This document shows positions 47,957-57,533 of a stretch of DNA of 64,000 nucleotides, one piece after another. Positions within the stretch are counted from its first letter, which is position 1; each line of letters opens with the position of its first letter. Made by a program: the position numbers and the translations under genes. The stretch comes from CAXBBB01 sp963793245. GTDB lineage: Bacteria; Bacteroidota; Rhodothermia; Rhodothermales; BA12. Location of the stretch: the NCBI GenBank assembly GCA_963793245.1, contig CAWBZG010000002.1:1240001-1304000 (forward strand), written 5' to 3'. Under the pieces are notes generated by a model. It was given only the letters and a program-made list of their open reading frames with translations, was not told the origin of the DNA and did no database searches.

Positions 47957-50215
47957 TCAGTCGCGACGCCCACGGCCTCCACCGCTGCGTCCGCGTCCGC
48001 GATCACCGCCACGGTCGTTTCCACGACGCTCCTTACGACGCTCTTCGCGCTTACGCTCTTCCTCTTCGTAGCCTTCGGGCATTTCGAGAAAGGGCTTGCG
48101 GCTCAGGCGCACCTTGCCGTCGTTGCGGACTTCGATGACCTGGACTTCGATCTTGTCGCCGACCTGGACGTGGTCCTCGGGCTTCTCGACGAAGCCGTAG
48201 GCCATCTCGGAGACGTGGAGCATGGCTTCTTTGCCCGGCAGGATCTCGATGATCGCGCCGAATCCGAGCAGGCTCTTGACCGTGCCGTTGTACGTCTCGC
48301 CCGCTTCGGGCTTGGCGACGATGCCTTTGATCATGGCGATGGCGTGGTCGCTCTGCTCGCCACTCGACGCGGCGATGGTGACGTAGCCGTGTCCGTCGCG
48401 CTCGTCGATGTTGATCGATGTGCCGGTTTCCTTCTGGATACCCTGGATGACCTTGCCGCCCGGCCCGATGATGGCGCCGATCTGGTCGGTGTCGATCTGG
48501 ATCTGGATGAGGCGAGGTGCCGACTCCTTGAGGTCGTCGCGCGGCTCGGTGATCGCCTTGGCCATTTCGCCCAAGATATGATCGCGTCCGGCCTTGGCCT
48601 GCTGAAGCGCCTGCTTCATGATGTCTTTCGACAAGCCGGTCACTTTGATGTCCATCTGGCATGCCGTAATGCCGTCAGCAGTCCCCGTGAGCTTGAAGTC
48701 CATGTCGCCCAAGTGATCCTCGGTGCCGAGGATGTCGCTCAGGATGGCGACGCGGTTGCCGCCAGCGTCCATGTCGGTGATCAGGCCCATCGCGATACCT
48801 GCGACCGGCTTCTCGACCGGAACGCCAGCATCCATCAGCGCCATCGAACCCGAACAGACCGACGCCATCGACGACGATCCGTTGGACTCGAGCACGTCGC
48901 TGTTGATGCGGATCGTGTAGGGGAAGTCCTCTTCAGCCGGGATCATCGACTGCAACGCACGCTCGGCGAGGTAACCGTGACCGATTTCGCGGCGGCTGAC
49001 GCCACGGAGGAATTTCGCCTCGCCCGTCGAGAACGGTGGGAAGGTGTAGTGCAGGTAGAAGCGCTTGTCCTTCTGGTCGAACACCTGATCGACGCCCTGA
49101 GCGTCCTTCGACGTTCCAAGCGTGACCGTCGACAGCACCTGGGTTTCACCGCGGGTGAACAGACCCGAGCCGTGAACGCGGGGCAAATAGTCGACTTCGG
49201 CCCAGATCTGGCGGACTTCGTCGAGCTTGCGACCGTCGAGGCGGCGGCCTTCGGCCATGACCATCTCGCGCATCACATCGGTTTCGACCTGAGCGACAGC
49301 GTCTTTGATGTCGCGCTTGGTGAAGCCTTCGTCCGTCATCTCCTTGGCGTCGTCGCCTTCGCCGAGGAGTTTGGCGACGGCAGCGGCCTTGATGTCGCTG
49401 ATGCCGCCGTAGAACGTCTCTTTCTTGTACTCGCCCGTCAGCAGCGTTTTGAGGTCACCCTCGACGTGCGGACGCACCAAGTCGACGACGCCTGCGGGCG
49501 GGACGACGGGTGTAAACGCAATCGCGGGAGCCGCGCCTTTTTCGCTGACCAGATCCTGCTGCAGCTTGCAGAGCTTCTTGATTGCCTCGTGCGCTACGTC
49601 GAGCGCTTCGAGCATTTCGTCTTCGCTGATCTCGAGCATCTCGCCCTCGACCATCACGATCGAGTCCATCTTGCCGCTGACGACGAGGTTGATATCGCTG
49701 TCTTCGAGCGAGGAGATCGACGGGTTGACGACGTATTCGCCACCGATGCGTCCGACGCGAACCTGCGCGATCGGACCACCGAACGGCGCGCCGCTCAGCA
49801 TCAGCGCGGCACTCGCACCCGTTCCAGCGAGCACGTCGGCATCGATGTCAGGATCGGCGCTCATCACGTTGCAGATGATCTGCACTTCGTTGCGCATTCC
49901 GTCCGGGAAGAGCGGGCGCAGGCTGCGGTCTACCAGGCGGCTGGAGAGGACCTCTTTGTCGGTCGGGCGTCCCTCGCGCTTGATGAAGCCGCCAGGCACT
50001 TTGCCTCCCGCGGCAAAGCGCTCACGGTAGTCGACGGTGAGCGGGAAGAAGCTTTGGCCGTCGCGCACGTCGGTCGACATGACAGCGGTGCAGAGCACAG
50101 TCGTGTCGCCTTGACGGACGAGGACCGAGCCGGACGCCTGCTTAGCTAGGAGGCCGGTTTCGAGGGTGAGGGATTTGCCGGGGGCGAACTCGGCGGATTG
50201 GATTGTCGCTTTCAT
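47957..50215 (-). CDS. pnp: polyribonucleotide nucleotidyltransferase
   Basis: 3'-5' phosphorolytic exoribonuclease of the RNA degradosome. The 752-residue protein has two RNase PH domains (about 1-220 and 300-530; the second with SDVLESNGSSSMASVCSGSMALMDAG), a KH domain with IGAIIGPGGKVIQGIQ, and an S1 domain with VKSLLGFGAIIEILPGKEAMLHVSEM. The C-terminal tail is Arg/Gly-rich (RRGNDRGGDRGRGRSGGG). It lies downstream of rpsO across a strong terminator, the same gene order as in enterics. Confidence 0.97.
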   Translation of the reverse strand: MKATIQSAEFAPGKSLTLETGLLAKQASGSVLVRQGDTTVLCTAVMSTDVRDGQSFFPLTVDYRERFAAGGKVPGGFIKREGRPTDKEVLSSRLVDRSLRPLFPDGMRNEVQIICNVMSADPDIDADVLAGTGASAALMLSGAPFGGPIAQVRVGRIGGEYVVNPSISSLEDSDINLVVSGKMDSIVMVEGEMLEISEDEMLEALDVAHEAIKKLCKLQQDLVSEKGAAPAIAFTPVVPPAGVVDLVRPHVEGDLKTLLTGEYKKETFYGGISDIKAAAVAKLLGEGDDAKEMTDEGFTKRDIKDAVAQVETDVMREMVMAEGRRLDGRKLDEVRQIWAEVDYLPRVHGSGLFTRGETQVLSTVTLGTSKDAQGVDQVFDQKDKRFYLHYTFPPFSTGEAKFLRGVSRREIGHGYLAERALQSMIPAEEDFPYTIRINSDVLESNGSSSMASVCSGSMALMDAGVPVEKPVAGIAMGLITDMDAGGNRVAILSDILGTEDHLGDMDFKLTGTADGITACQMDIKVTGLSKDIMKQALQQAKAGRDHILGEMAKAITEPRDDLKESAPRLIQIQIDTDQIGAIIGPGGKVIQGIQKETGTSINIDERDGHGYVTIAASSGEQSDHAIAMIKGIVAKPEAGETYNGTVKSLLGFGAIIEILPGKEAMLHVSEMAYGFVEKPEDHVQVGDKIEVQVIEVRNDGKVRLSRKPFLEMPEGYEEEERKREERRKERRGNDRGGDRGRGRSGGGRGRRD

Positions 50216-50288
50216 CTGGGGTCGGTTGGAGCAGAGCTGTCGCGCGTGAGGCCAGGCGGATTTGCCCGGTTCACGACTCTGCCGTCAT

Positions 50289-50323
50289 AAAAAAGCGGCA
50301 CCCCGCACAGTGCGAGATGCCGC
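50289..50323 (-). terminator. intrinsic terminator between rpsO and pnp
   Basis: On the minus strand gcggca...tgccgc forms the outer stem and cgcac...gtgcg an inner stem, followed by TTTTTT (50294-50289). A classical terminator; pnp is then reached by readthrough or its own promoter. Confidence 0.85.
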
Positions 50324-50338
50324 GTCGTTGGGCGCGCG

Positions 50339-50605
50339 TTATTTGCGGATGCCCAGCTGCTTGATGATCGTACGGTAGCGCTCGATGTCGCTGCTGATCA
50401 GGTAGTTGAGGAGGCGGCGGCGCTTGCCGACGAGTCGGAGGAGGCCGCGACGGGTCGAGTGGTCCTTTTTGTGGATCTTGACGTGCTCGGTCAGCGCGTT
50501 GATGCGCGTCGAGAGCAGGGCGATCTGGACTTCGGTGTTACCCGTATCGGTGGACGTTTTGCCGTATTCGGCGACCAGTTCCTTGGTCCGTTCGGTGGAG
50601 ATCAT
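50339..50605 (-). CDS. rpsO: ribosomal protein S15
   Basis: An 88-residue primary-binding protein of the 30S subunit. It has the S15 pattern TGNTEVQIALLSTRINALTEHVKIHKKDHSTRRGLLRLVGKRRRLLNYL and ends KQLGIRK. Normal length. In other bacteria S15 controls its own mRNA; a structure could not be checked here. Confidence 0.98.
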   Translation of the reverse strand: MISTERTKELVAEYGKTSTDTGNTEVQIALLSTRINALTEHVKIHKKDHSTRRGLLRLVGKRRRLLNYLISSDIERYRTIIKQLGIRK

Positions 50606-50711
50606 AGGATCCGCTTCAGATTTGTACCATCGTGAAGTAGACGGCGGATGAGCCGCGCGCGGTGCCCAAACGGGGCGGTGCGGCGACGTGGAAAGACGGC
50701 CAAACTACGGC

Positions 50712-51629
50712 CTATTCTGATGCTCTGCAACGGGCTACGTCGTCGTGGAGTTGCGTTTTCAGCGCATCTAACCCATCAAAGCGCCGTTCCGCGCGGACTC
50801 TTCGCACGAAGTCGACCGAGAGCCGCTGTCCATAGAGATCCGCCTCGAAGTCGATCAGGTGAACCTCTACCAGAGGTGCATTCTCGCCAAAGGTCGGACG
50901 CACCCCGACGTTGACGGCTGCGCGGTAGCGTGTCGGATCATCGTCGAGGCGTACGTCGGCAGCATAAACGCCGAACAACGGCAGCACTTTGCTGGAGGGA
51001 GGCACGAGGTTGGCCGTCGGAAAGCCGATTGTCCGCCCCCGCTGATCGCCCTCGGTGACACGCTGAATCAGGCGGTACGGACGCCCGAGCATCACTAGAG
51101 CGTCGCCGACGCGCCCCTCCTCTATCGCTGTGCGGATTTTGGTGGACGACACCACTAGATCGCCTTCGACGTGCGCTTCGACCCGTTCGACCCGAAACCC
51201 GAGTTCTCCGCCCAACTTCTCTAGCAAGACTGCGTCGCCCGAGCGCCTGCTGCCGAACCCGTGATCGTGGCCGACGACGACGACGCTTGCCGACAATGAT
51301 CCGGCCAACACGTCGCGGGCAAATTTCTCCGCTGACCAATTTGCCATCTCCCGTGTGAACGGCAACACGACGAGTCGGTCGACGCCTAGTGCGCCCATGG
51401 CATCCGCCCGCTCCTCGACCGTAGTCAGGAGGGCGACGCCCTCTCCTGTTACGACTTCGCGTGGATGCGGGTCAAACGTCACTACGGCTGAATTGCCAGC
51501 GACAGCACCAGATGATGCAATAACGGCTTTGAGGACAGCTTGATGCCCGCGATGAACTCCGTCGAACGTACCGACCGTGACGGCGCCGACCGGAGCCAGC
51601 GCGCTACCGTCGTATCGCTCAATCCGCAT
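50712..51629 (-). CDS. ribF: bifunctional riboflavin kinase/FAD synthetase
   Basis: A 305-residue enzyme making FMN and FAD. The adenylyltransferase half has VTVGTFDGVHRGHQAVL and VVGHDHGFG, with SSTKIR before the kinase half. The riboflavin kinase half has GRTIGFPTANL, GVYA and VNVGVRPTFGE. It starts inside the truB tail (11-nt overlap); truB-ribF adjacency is widespread. Codons for AVIASSG near residue 35 contain CCGTTATTGCA copy 7. Confidence 0.95.
   Translation of the reverse strand: MRIERYDGSALAPVGAVTVGTFDGVHRGHQAVLKAVIASSGAVAGNSAVVTFDPHPREVVTGEGVALLTTVEERADAMGALGVDRLVVLPFTREMANWSAEKFARDVLAGSLSASVVVVGHDHGFGSRRSGDAVLLEKLGGELGFRVERVEAHVEGDLVVSSTKIRTAIEEGRVGDALVMLGRPYRLIQRVTEGDQRGRTIGFPTANLVPPSSKVLPLFGVYAADVRLDDDPTRYRAAVNVGVRPTFGENAPLVEVHLIDFEADLYGQRLSVDFVRRVRAERRFDGLDALKTQLHDDVARCRASE
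51516..51526 (-). repeat. CCGTTATTGCA motif, copy 7
   Basis: Exact 11-mer on the minus strand inside ribF, read GTT ATT GCA (Val-Ile-Ala) in the gene's own direction. It points leftward. Confidence 0.75.
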
Positions 51630-52344
51630 CGGCTTTGGGCTTCGTTCCTGCCTCCTCTTCCAAACGCTCCATCGTCCAGGCCGAATCGACATGGGTATCG
51701 CCGATCGCCAGCCGACGCAGCGCGGTCAGGTGTCCGCCAACCTCAAGCGCTGCGCCCAAATCGTGCGCGAGCGAGCGGACGTAAGTGCCTTTGGTGCAGC
51801 CCGTCTCAAACGTCACCTCAGGAAGGCCTGCACAATCGACATCGAAAAAGAAGACCGTCACGTGGCGAGGCGGCACATCGACTTTCTCTCCCCTGCGCGC
51901 CTTCTTGTACAGCCGCTCGCCGTCTTTCTTGATGGCCGAGTAGACAGGGGGAATCTGCTCAATGGCGCCGACGAACTGCTTTGCCGCTTCCGATACCTGC
52001 TCAGCGGTCACACTAGACACATCGCGCGTCTCGACGACTTCGGTTTCGGCATCGTAGCTGGCCGTCGTCTCGCCGAGTTTAATCGTGCCCGAGTACAGTT
52101 TGTGCTGTCCCTGAAAGACGTCGGCACACCGTGTGGCTTCGCGTCCGACAAGGCAGATCAGTAGCCCGGTCGCCATCGGATCGAGCGTTCCAGCGTGGCC
52201 GATTTTCTTCTCTTTGAGAATGCCCCGCAGCCGACGGATCACACCAAAAGATGTGATTCCCTTAGGCTTGTCAATCGGGATGACGAACGCGCCACTAGGA
52301 CGAGGCGTGCCAGGCGTCCAGATCGGAGGTATCGGCAGGCTCAC
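51619..52344 (-). CDS. truB: tRNA pseudouridine(55) synthase
   Basis: Makes pseudouridine 55 in the T loop of tRNAs. The 241-residue protein has the catalytic Asp in KIGHAGTLDPMATGLL, KLYSGTIKLGETTASYDAE, PPVYSAIKKDGERLYKKARRGE and GTYVRSLAHDLG. It lacks the C-terminal PUA domain, as in many Bacteroidota. It overlaps rbfA by 4 nt. Confidence 0.95.
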   Translation of the reverse strand: MSLPIPPIWTPGTPRPSGAFVIPIDKPKGITSFGVIRRLRGILKEKKIGHAGTLDPMATGLLICLVGREATRCADVFQGQHKLYSGTIKLGETTASYDAETEVVETRDVSSVTAEQVSEAAKQFVGAIEQIPPVYSAIKKDGERLYKKARRGEKVDVPPRHVTVFFFDVDCAGLPEVTFETGCTKGTYVRSLAHDLGAALEVGGHLTALRRLAIGDTHVDSAWTMERLEEEAGTKPKADAD

Positions 52345-52745
52345 GAGCTAGTGGTTTCCTCGGACTCGTCGCTGCTCCCTTCGCGCGCTTCCCGCTCTGC
52401 GCGGATGCGGTCGAAGAGACTATCCATCTCATTAGCCCGCACCTGCGACTGGTCGAGGAAAAACTTCAGTTCCGGCACAGCTTTCAACTGATGCCGAATC
52501 TTGGATCCAAGGGCGAGCCGAATCTCATCACTCAGCACCTGGATCCGCTTCAACACGGCCTGTCGCTGTTTGTCATCGTCTCCCGCGAGCACGCTCAGGT
52601 TGACGTACGCGATGCTCAGATCCTTGGTCATCGACACCGCCGTAACAGTCGTCATCGGGCCTAGCTGGTCCGAATAGGACTGCTGCAAGATCTCGGCAAT
52701 CGCGCGCTGAATCACGCTGGCGACGCGTTCGGTGCGGATACTCAT
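52341..52745 (-). CDS. rbfA: ribosome-binding factor A
   Basis: A 134-residue KH-fold protein for late 30S maturation. It begins RTERVASVIQRAIAEILQQ, with the middle strand LSIAYVNLSVL and RHQLKAVPELKFFLDQS. It overlaps infB by 4 nt and truB by 4 nt, the usual infB-rbfA-truB order. Confidence 0.93.
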   Translation of the reverse strand: MSIRTERVASVIQRAIAEILQQSYSDQLGPMTTVTAVSMTKDLSIAYVNLSVLAGDDDKQRQAVLKRIQVLSDEIRLALGSKIRHQLKAVPELKFFLDQSQVRANEMDSLFDRIRAEREAREGSSDESEETTSS

Positions 52746-55507
52746 GCGCGTTCGACGGATTCGAGCGTACGGGCCGTCTCGACGACTTCGAAGGCTTCAA
52801 TCTGATCGCCTTCTTTGATGTCGTTGTAGCCGTCGATGCTGATACCACATTCGTACCCGCTGGCGACTTCTTTGACGTCGTCTTTGATACGGCGAAGCGA
52901 TCCGATGGCAGCGTTGTCGTAGATGACGACGCCGTCGCGAATCAGGCGAACCTTGTCATTGCGCTTGATCTTGCCGTCGACCACAAACGAACCGGCAATC
53001 GTGCCGATACGCGGGACCTTGAAGATCTGCCGTACTTCGGCTGTACCGAGCGTTTTCTCGGTCTTCTCGGGTGAGAGCAGGCCTTCGAGCGCATCGCGGA
53101 CGTCCTGGATGGCGTCGTAGATGATCGAGTAGGTGCGGATGTCGATCTCCTCGCGCTCGGCAAGCTGGCGAGCCGAAAGCGTTGGACGGACCTGGAAGCC
53201 GATGATGACGGCGTCGGATGCGCTGGCGAGCATAACATCCGACTCATTGATCGCACCGACACCGGTGTGAATGAGGCTGACCGCCACTTCGGGCGTCGAC
53301 AGCTTCTGAAGTGAGTCGGAAAGGGCCTCGACCGAACCACCCACGTCGCCTTTAAGGATGACGTTGAGTTCTTGGAAGTCGCCCAGCGCGATGCGTCGTC
53401 CGATTTCGTCGAGCGTGATGTGCTTGCGCTGGCGCATGGCCTGTTCGCGCGCGATCTGCGTACGGCGGGCCGCAATGTCGCGGGCTTCGCGCTCGTCGTC
53501 CATGACAACCAGGCGGTCGCCCACTTCAGGAGCACCGGGGAAACCGAGAATCGTGACCGGAGTCGACGGACCGGCTTCGCTGACGCGCTGATCGCGCTCG
53601 TCAAACATCGCCCTGACGCGTCCGCTGTGGACACCGGCGAGGAATACGTCGCCGACTTCGAGCGTTCCGGTCTGAACCAGGACAGTCGCCACGACACCGC
53701 GCCCTTTATCCAGGCGGGACTCGATGACGGTACCGACGGCTCCGCGATCCGGGTTGGCTTTGAGTTCGAGCAATTCGGCCTGAATCAGCACCTTCTCGAG
53801 GAGTTCGGGAACGCCCTGTCCGGTCTTAGCCGAGACCTCCTCGACCTGAACTTGGCCGCCGTACGCCTCGACGAGGACGCCGTGATCGCTCAGCTGCTGC
53901 ATCACGCGCGGGGCGTTAGCGGCAGGCTTGTCGATCTTGTTGATCGCCACGACGATGGGTACTTCGGCAGCTTTGGCGTGGTTGATCGCCTCAATCGTCT
54001 GAGGCATGACCGCATCGTCGGCAGCGACGACGAGGATGACGATGTCCGTGGCCTGCGCACCACGAGCACGCATAGCGGTGAACGCTTCGTGACCCGGCGT
54101 GTCGAGGAAGGCGATGGCGCGGCCGTCCTTGATGACTTTGTAGGCGCCGATGTGCTGCGTAATGCCGCCCGCTTCTCCGGCGACGACGTTGGCTTCGCGG
54201 ATGTAGTCGAGCAGCGACGTTTTACCGTGGTCGACGTGGCCCATGATCGTGACGACCGGTGAGCGCTCCACCATGTCTTCGGGATCGTCGTCGAAGAGAT
54301 CCATCGCCTCTTCCTCGTCGAACTCCTTGATGAACTCGATCTCGTAGCCAAACTCGTCGGCGACAAGCTGGATCGAGTCGGCGTCGAGACGCTGGTTGAT
54401 CGACACCATCATTCCCATCGAGAAGAGGCGTCCAATCACGTCGTTGACACCGACATCCATCAGCGCGGCCAGCTCGCCGGTCGACAGGAATTCGGTAACG
54501 CGTAGGGTCGTTTCCCCTTCGCTCATCTCCTCCTGCATCGCGGCGCGCTCGGCGGCGCGTTCGTCACGGCGCAGGCGGCGGCGCTTCTGGCGGTTGCGCG
54601 TGGCGCCCTGTTCGAGTTCGCGACGCGTTTCGCGCAGCATCTGCTCGACGTCGATCTGATCGACTTGCGGCGCGCCCGGCTTCGCTCCTCCGGTCTTCTT
54701 CGGCGCTTTCTTCTTCTTGTTGCTGGTCGTAGTCGTCGACTTGTCCTCTTCGCCGCGACGTTTTCGACGGCGCCCACCGGCTCCGCCAACAATCTGGCTC
54801 AGGTCGATTTTACCCAAGACTTTGGTGCCTGCAAGCGTGTGCTGGTTGGCACGAATCGTACCGGCAGGTGCTTCTTCGGACGCGGTTTCGGCGGCTTCGC
54901 CTTCAGCAGGTGCTTCAGCAGCAACGTCCGTCGTAGCGACGGCATCGGTCGATTCCGCCGCTTCTGCGGTTGGCGTTTCGACAGCGGGTTCTGCTTGGGC
55001 AGTGGCCTCAACGGGCGCAGCGGTCTCTGCAGGCTTGGCCTTCGCTTGCTCGGCGGCAGCCTCGGCATCAGCTTTCTGCTTCGCCTTAACGCGGGCTTCG
55101 GCCTCGGCGTCGAGCTTCGCCTGGGCTGCGGCTTCAGCGGCTGCTTTGGCGGCAGCCTCTTCTTGGGCCTTACGCTCGGCTTCGATGCGCTCCAGACGTT
55201 CGGCTTCCTCGCGTTCGGCGCGCTTGGCATCCTCGATCGCTTTGCGCTCGGCTTCCGCGGCAGCGGCTTTATCGGCGGCTTCCTGATCGACGCGCGCCTG
55301 GCGGAGGCGGGCGACCTGATCTTTGTCGCTCGAATACTCGGTCAGCAAGGCGAGGTACGCGTCCTCGTCTGTGATCTTCCCGTTGGGACCTGCTTTGGTA
55401 TACGCATCCTTGTGGCCCTTCTCATCGAGAAAGGCGACGATAGAATCGATGCTGATGTTCAGGTCTTTCGCTACGCGGAAGAGCGCCTGCTTTTTGAAGT
55501 TGCTCAT
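52742..55507 (-). CDS. infB: translation initiation factor IF-2
   Basis: A 921-residue GTPase placing fMet-tRNA on the ribosome. Residues 1-55 form the N-terminal domain (FRVAKDLNISIDSIVAFL). A long Ala/Glu/Lys-rich segment follows (about 75-215). The second N-terminal domain is at about 330-400, and the G domain has GHVDHGKTSLLD (G1), DTPGHEAF (G3) and NKIDKP (G4). Domains II-IV complete the factor (LKGDVGGSVEAL, GYECGISIDGYND). Confidence 0.97.
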   Translation of the reverse strand: MSNFKKQALFRVAKDLNISIDSIVAFLDEKGHKDAYTKAGPNGKITDEDAYLALLTEYSSDKDQVARLRQARVDQEAADKAAAAEAERKAIEDAKRAEREEAERLERIEAERKAQEEAAAKAAAEAAAQAKLDAEAEARVKAKQKADAEAAAEQAKAKPAETAAPVEATAQAEPAVETPTAEAAESTDAVATTDVAAEAPAEGEAAETASEEAPAGTIRANQHTLAGTKVLGKIDLSQIVGGAGGRRRKRRGEEDKSTTTTSNKKKKAPKKTGGAKPGAPQVDQIDVEQMLRETRRELEQGATRNRQKRRRLRRDERAAERAAMQEEMSEGETTLRVTEFLSTGELAALMDVGVNDVIGRLFSMGMMVSINQRLDADSIQLVADEFGYEIEFIKEFDEEEAMDLFDDDPEDMVERSPVVTIMGHVDHGKTSLLDYIREANVVAGEAGGITQHIGAYKVIKDGRAIAFLDTPGHEAFTAMRARGAQATDIVILVVAADDAVMPQTIEAINHAKAAEVPIVVAINKIDKPAANAPRVMQQLSDHGVLVEAYGGQVQVEEVSAKTGQGVPELLEKVLIQAELLELKANPDRGAVGTVIESRLDKGRGVVATVLVQTGTLEVGDVFLAGVHSGRVRAMFDERDQRVSEAGPSTPVTILGFPGAPEVGDRLVVMDDEREARDIAARRTQIAREQAMRQRKHITLDEIGRRIALGDFQELNVILKGDVGGSVEALSDSLQKLSTPEVAVSLIHTGVGAINESDVMLASASDAVIIGFQVRPTLSARQLAEREEIDIRTYSIIYDAIQDVRDALEGLLSPEKTEKTLGTAEVRQIFKVPRIGTIAGSFVVDGKIKRNDKVRLIRDGVVIYDNAAIGSLRRIKDDVKEVASGYECGISIDGYNDIKEGDQIEAFEVVETARTLESVERA

Positions 55508-55605
55508 GCAGTGTGATATGAAGCGAATCGGAGGCTGATCCGCTCGAATTACGTGAAGGTAGCGTCACGCACGCATAGAAAATAGATTAGGAGACGCCAT
55601 AGAGA

Positions 55606-56888
55606 TCAGACGCCACCGGCGTTCATCTCGGCTTCGACGACCCCACGCACCTTGGCAGCGACCTCTTCGGTCATTCCGCTGCGACGCGCCAACTCCTCGA
55701 CCGACAGGTCCAGCAGCGACAACGCCGAATCGCATCCGATAGCTTTGAGGCGAGCGATCACCTCATCCGGGAACGCATCGCTAAACTCTTCGATGTCGAC
55801 GTCGTCCTCGCCGCTGTGGATCTCGCGGTACACGTCGATCTCATGCTCCGTAAGGCGCGAAGCCAAGCGGATGTTGATGCCGCCCTTACCGATGGCCTGG
55901 CTGACTTCTTCGGGATGCACGATCACTTTGGCGCGCGGCGGACGCGGGTTGCCGTCTTCGTCGACACCAATACCAGGCTGCAACGTCACACGGATCGGCT
56001 TGGCCGGAGCCAGCGCCCGCTTGATCTGCTCGATCGTGTCGGATGCCCATGGGATCACGTCGATGCCTTCGTTCGATAGCTCACGAGCGACGGCGTGGAT
56101 ACGCACCCCTTTCATGCCGACACACGCGCCGACGGGATCGACGCGGTCGTCGGTCGAGTGGACGAACATCTTGGCCCGGTTGCCCGGTTCGCGGACGATC
56201 TTTTTGATCTCGATGATGCCGTCGTAGATCTCCGGCACTTCCATCTCGAACAGGCGCTCCATGTAGAGCGGGTCGGCGCGCGAAATGATAACCTGAGGCG
56301 TGCCTCCGGCGTCGCGCTTTACTTCTTTGACGACGGCGCGGATCATCTCGCCCTTGCGGAAACGGTCGCGGCGAATCTGCTCGTCGCGCGGCATCGTGAG
56401 TTCCGTTTTGTTGTGGATCACGAGCATTTCGCCCTTGCGCGTCTGGTACACCTCGCCGACGACGATCTCACCGACTTGGTCGATGTAATCCTCGAACATG
56501 TGCTCTTTCTCGATGTCGCGGATGCGCTGCGCAAACGTCTGGCGCGCGGTCATAACGGCACGACGGCCAAAATCCGACAGGCTCAGTTCCTTGGCGACTT
56601 CGTCTTCGATCTCGAAGTCCTCATCAATGGCCTGCGCGTCTTTGAGCGTGATCTGAGTGACAGGGTCTTCCACGTCGTAGTTGCCTACGACCGTGCGGAC
56701 GTGCAACAGCTGGATGTCGCCGTTGTCGGGGTTGAAGATGATGTCGAACGCTTCGGGTCGTCAGCGCCATAGTGCTTGCGGATCATCGCACGAAACACGT
56801 CCTGAATGATCAGCTGGAGCGTCTCCCGGTCGATGTCCTTGGCGTGCGCGATCTCGGCGAACGAGGAGACCAGATCAGAGGATTTCAT
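55606..56888 (-). pseudogene. nusA: transcription factor NusA, interrupted by a one-base deletion
   Basis: NusA modulates pausing, termination and antitermination. The start MKSSDLVSSFAEIAHAKDID and DVFRAMIRKHYGADDP are in one frame; FDIIFNPDNGDIQLLHVRTV onward is in another. CCG AAG CGT TCG at 56759-56748 lacks one base compared with the expected CCG AAn GCG TTC, at about 56750. The rest (S1 domain with GEIVVGEVYQ, KH1/KH2 with DPVGACVGMKGVRI and EVSQAIGKGGINIRLASRL, and a C-terminal Lys/Arg-poor segment) is intact, giving 427 residues if repaired. NusA is usually essential, so sequence error is likely. Confidence 0.9.
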
Positions 56889-56937
56889 ATGCGTATAGAG
56901 ACTATCGAAGGGGAGGAAATGGGTGCGAGGCGGCCCG

Positions 56938-57423
56938 CTACCACGGCAGTTTGACCTTGGCTTCCACAACGTCGTCAAACGCAATCACGAGAGGATCCGC
57001 TCCCCCGTTCGGCTGAAGCGTCAGGGAAGACGCGTCAGCGGCGGCCAGCGTGCCTTCGACCTTTACGTTGTCGCCGGACTCGGAATCGCGATACGTGACG
57101 GCGAACGGGCGACCGACGTGGCGGGGGTACTGGCGGGGCAGTTCGAGGGGCTTCGTAGCACCCGGCGACGAAACGTCGAGCGTGTACTTACCCTCGATCA
57201 CCTCGCCTTCCTCAAGGGAGAAGGCAATCTCCCGGCTCATCTTGCCGACGATATCGATGCCGATGCCTGCGTCGGTGTCGACAAAAATGGTAACGACGCG
57301 CGACCCTTTAAAACCGCGCACCGACACATCGACCACATACGCGTCGTGTGTAGCGGCGATCGATGTAGCGAGGGCGCGGACCTGTCCGGCCAAGTCGCGG
57401 GGAGCGTTCGATTCGTGAGGCAT
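56938..57423 (-). CDS. rimP: ribosome maturation factor RimP
   Basis: A 161-residue 30S maturation factor, first gene of the rimP-nusA-infB operon. It has the N-terminal alpha/beta domain with VDVSVRGFKGSRVVTIFVDTDAGIGID and IEGKYTLDVSSPGATKPLELPRQYPRHVGR, then a C-terminal SH3-like domain. The ATG at 57421-57423 lies only 7 nt after the U-run of a terminator-like hairpin, and the promoter lies upstream of that hairpin. Confidence 0.93.
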   Translation of the reverse strand: MPHESNAPRDLAGQVRALATSIAATHDAYVVDVSVRGFKGSRVVTIFVDTDAGIGIDIVGKMSREIAFSLEEGEVIEGKYTLDVSSPGATKPLELPRQYPRHVGRPFAVTYRDSESGDNVKVEGTLAAADASSLTLQPNGGADPLVIAFDDVVEAKVKLPW

Positions 57424-57429
57424 AGCGAT

Positions 57430-57456
57430 AAAAAAACCCGACCATCACTGATCGGG
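57430..57456 (-). terminator. terminator-like hairpin in the rimP leader
   Basis: On the minus strand cccgatca and tggtcggg pair (8 bp, one wobble) around gtga, followed by TTTTTTT (57436-57430). The rimP ATG begins 7 nt later. Since the likely promoter is upstream, every rimP transcript must pass it: an attenuator rather than an end-of-operon terminator. Confidence 0.65.
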
Positions 57457-57486
57457 CACGACGGGCCGAAGCCTGTTGGGTGCAGT

Positions 57487-57522
57487 AAAAAAACAGGAGA
57501 GAGGGCGTGGGCCTTCCCTCCT
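57487..57522 (-). terminator. first hairpin in the rimP leader, with U-run
   Basis: On the minus strand aggag...ctcct pairs with an imperfect inner stem (aggagggaagg against cctctctcct), followed by a seven-T run at 57493-57487. It may end the OmpA transcript or form at the very 5' end of the rimP mRNA. Confidence 0.5.
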
Positions 57523-57533
57523 ATTCGTCGTTC

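Noticed and set aside
47951..50149. A 732-codon plus-strand open frame over pnp
   Set aside because: It is the exact antisense of pnp, and its translation is low-complexity, driven by GC-rich codon bias. The minus strand encodes a complete, conserved PNPase.
53372..54262. Long plus-strand open frames over infB, tkt, guaB and the Calx-beta gene
   Set aside because: All are antisense shadows of strongly conserved genes and have no domain signatures.
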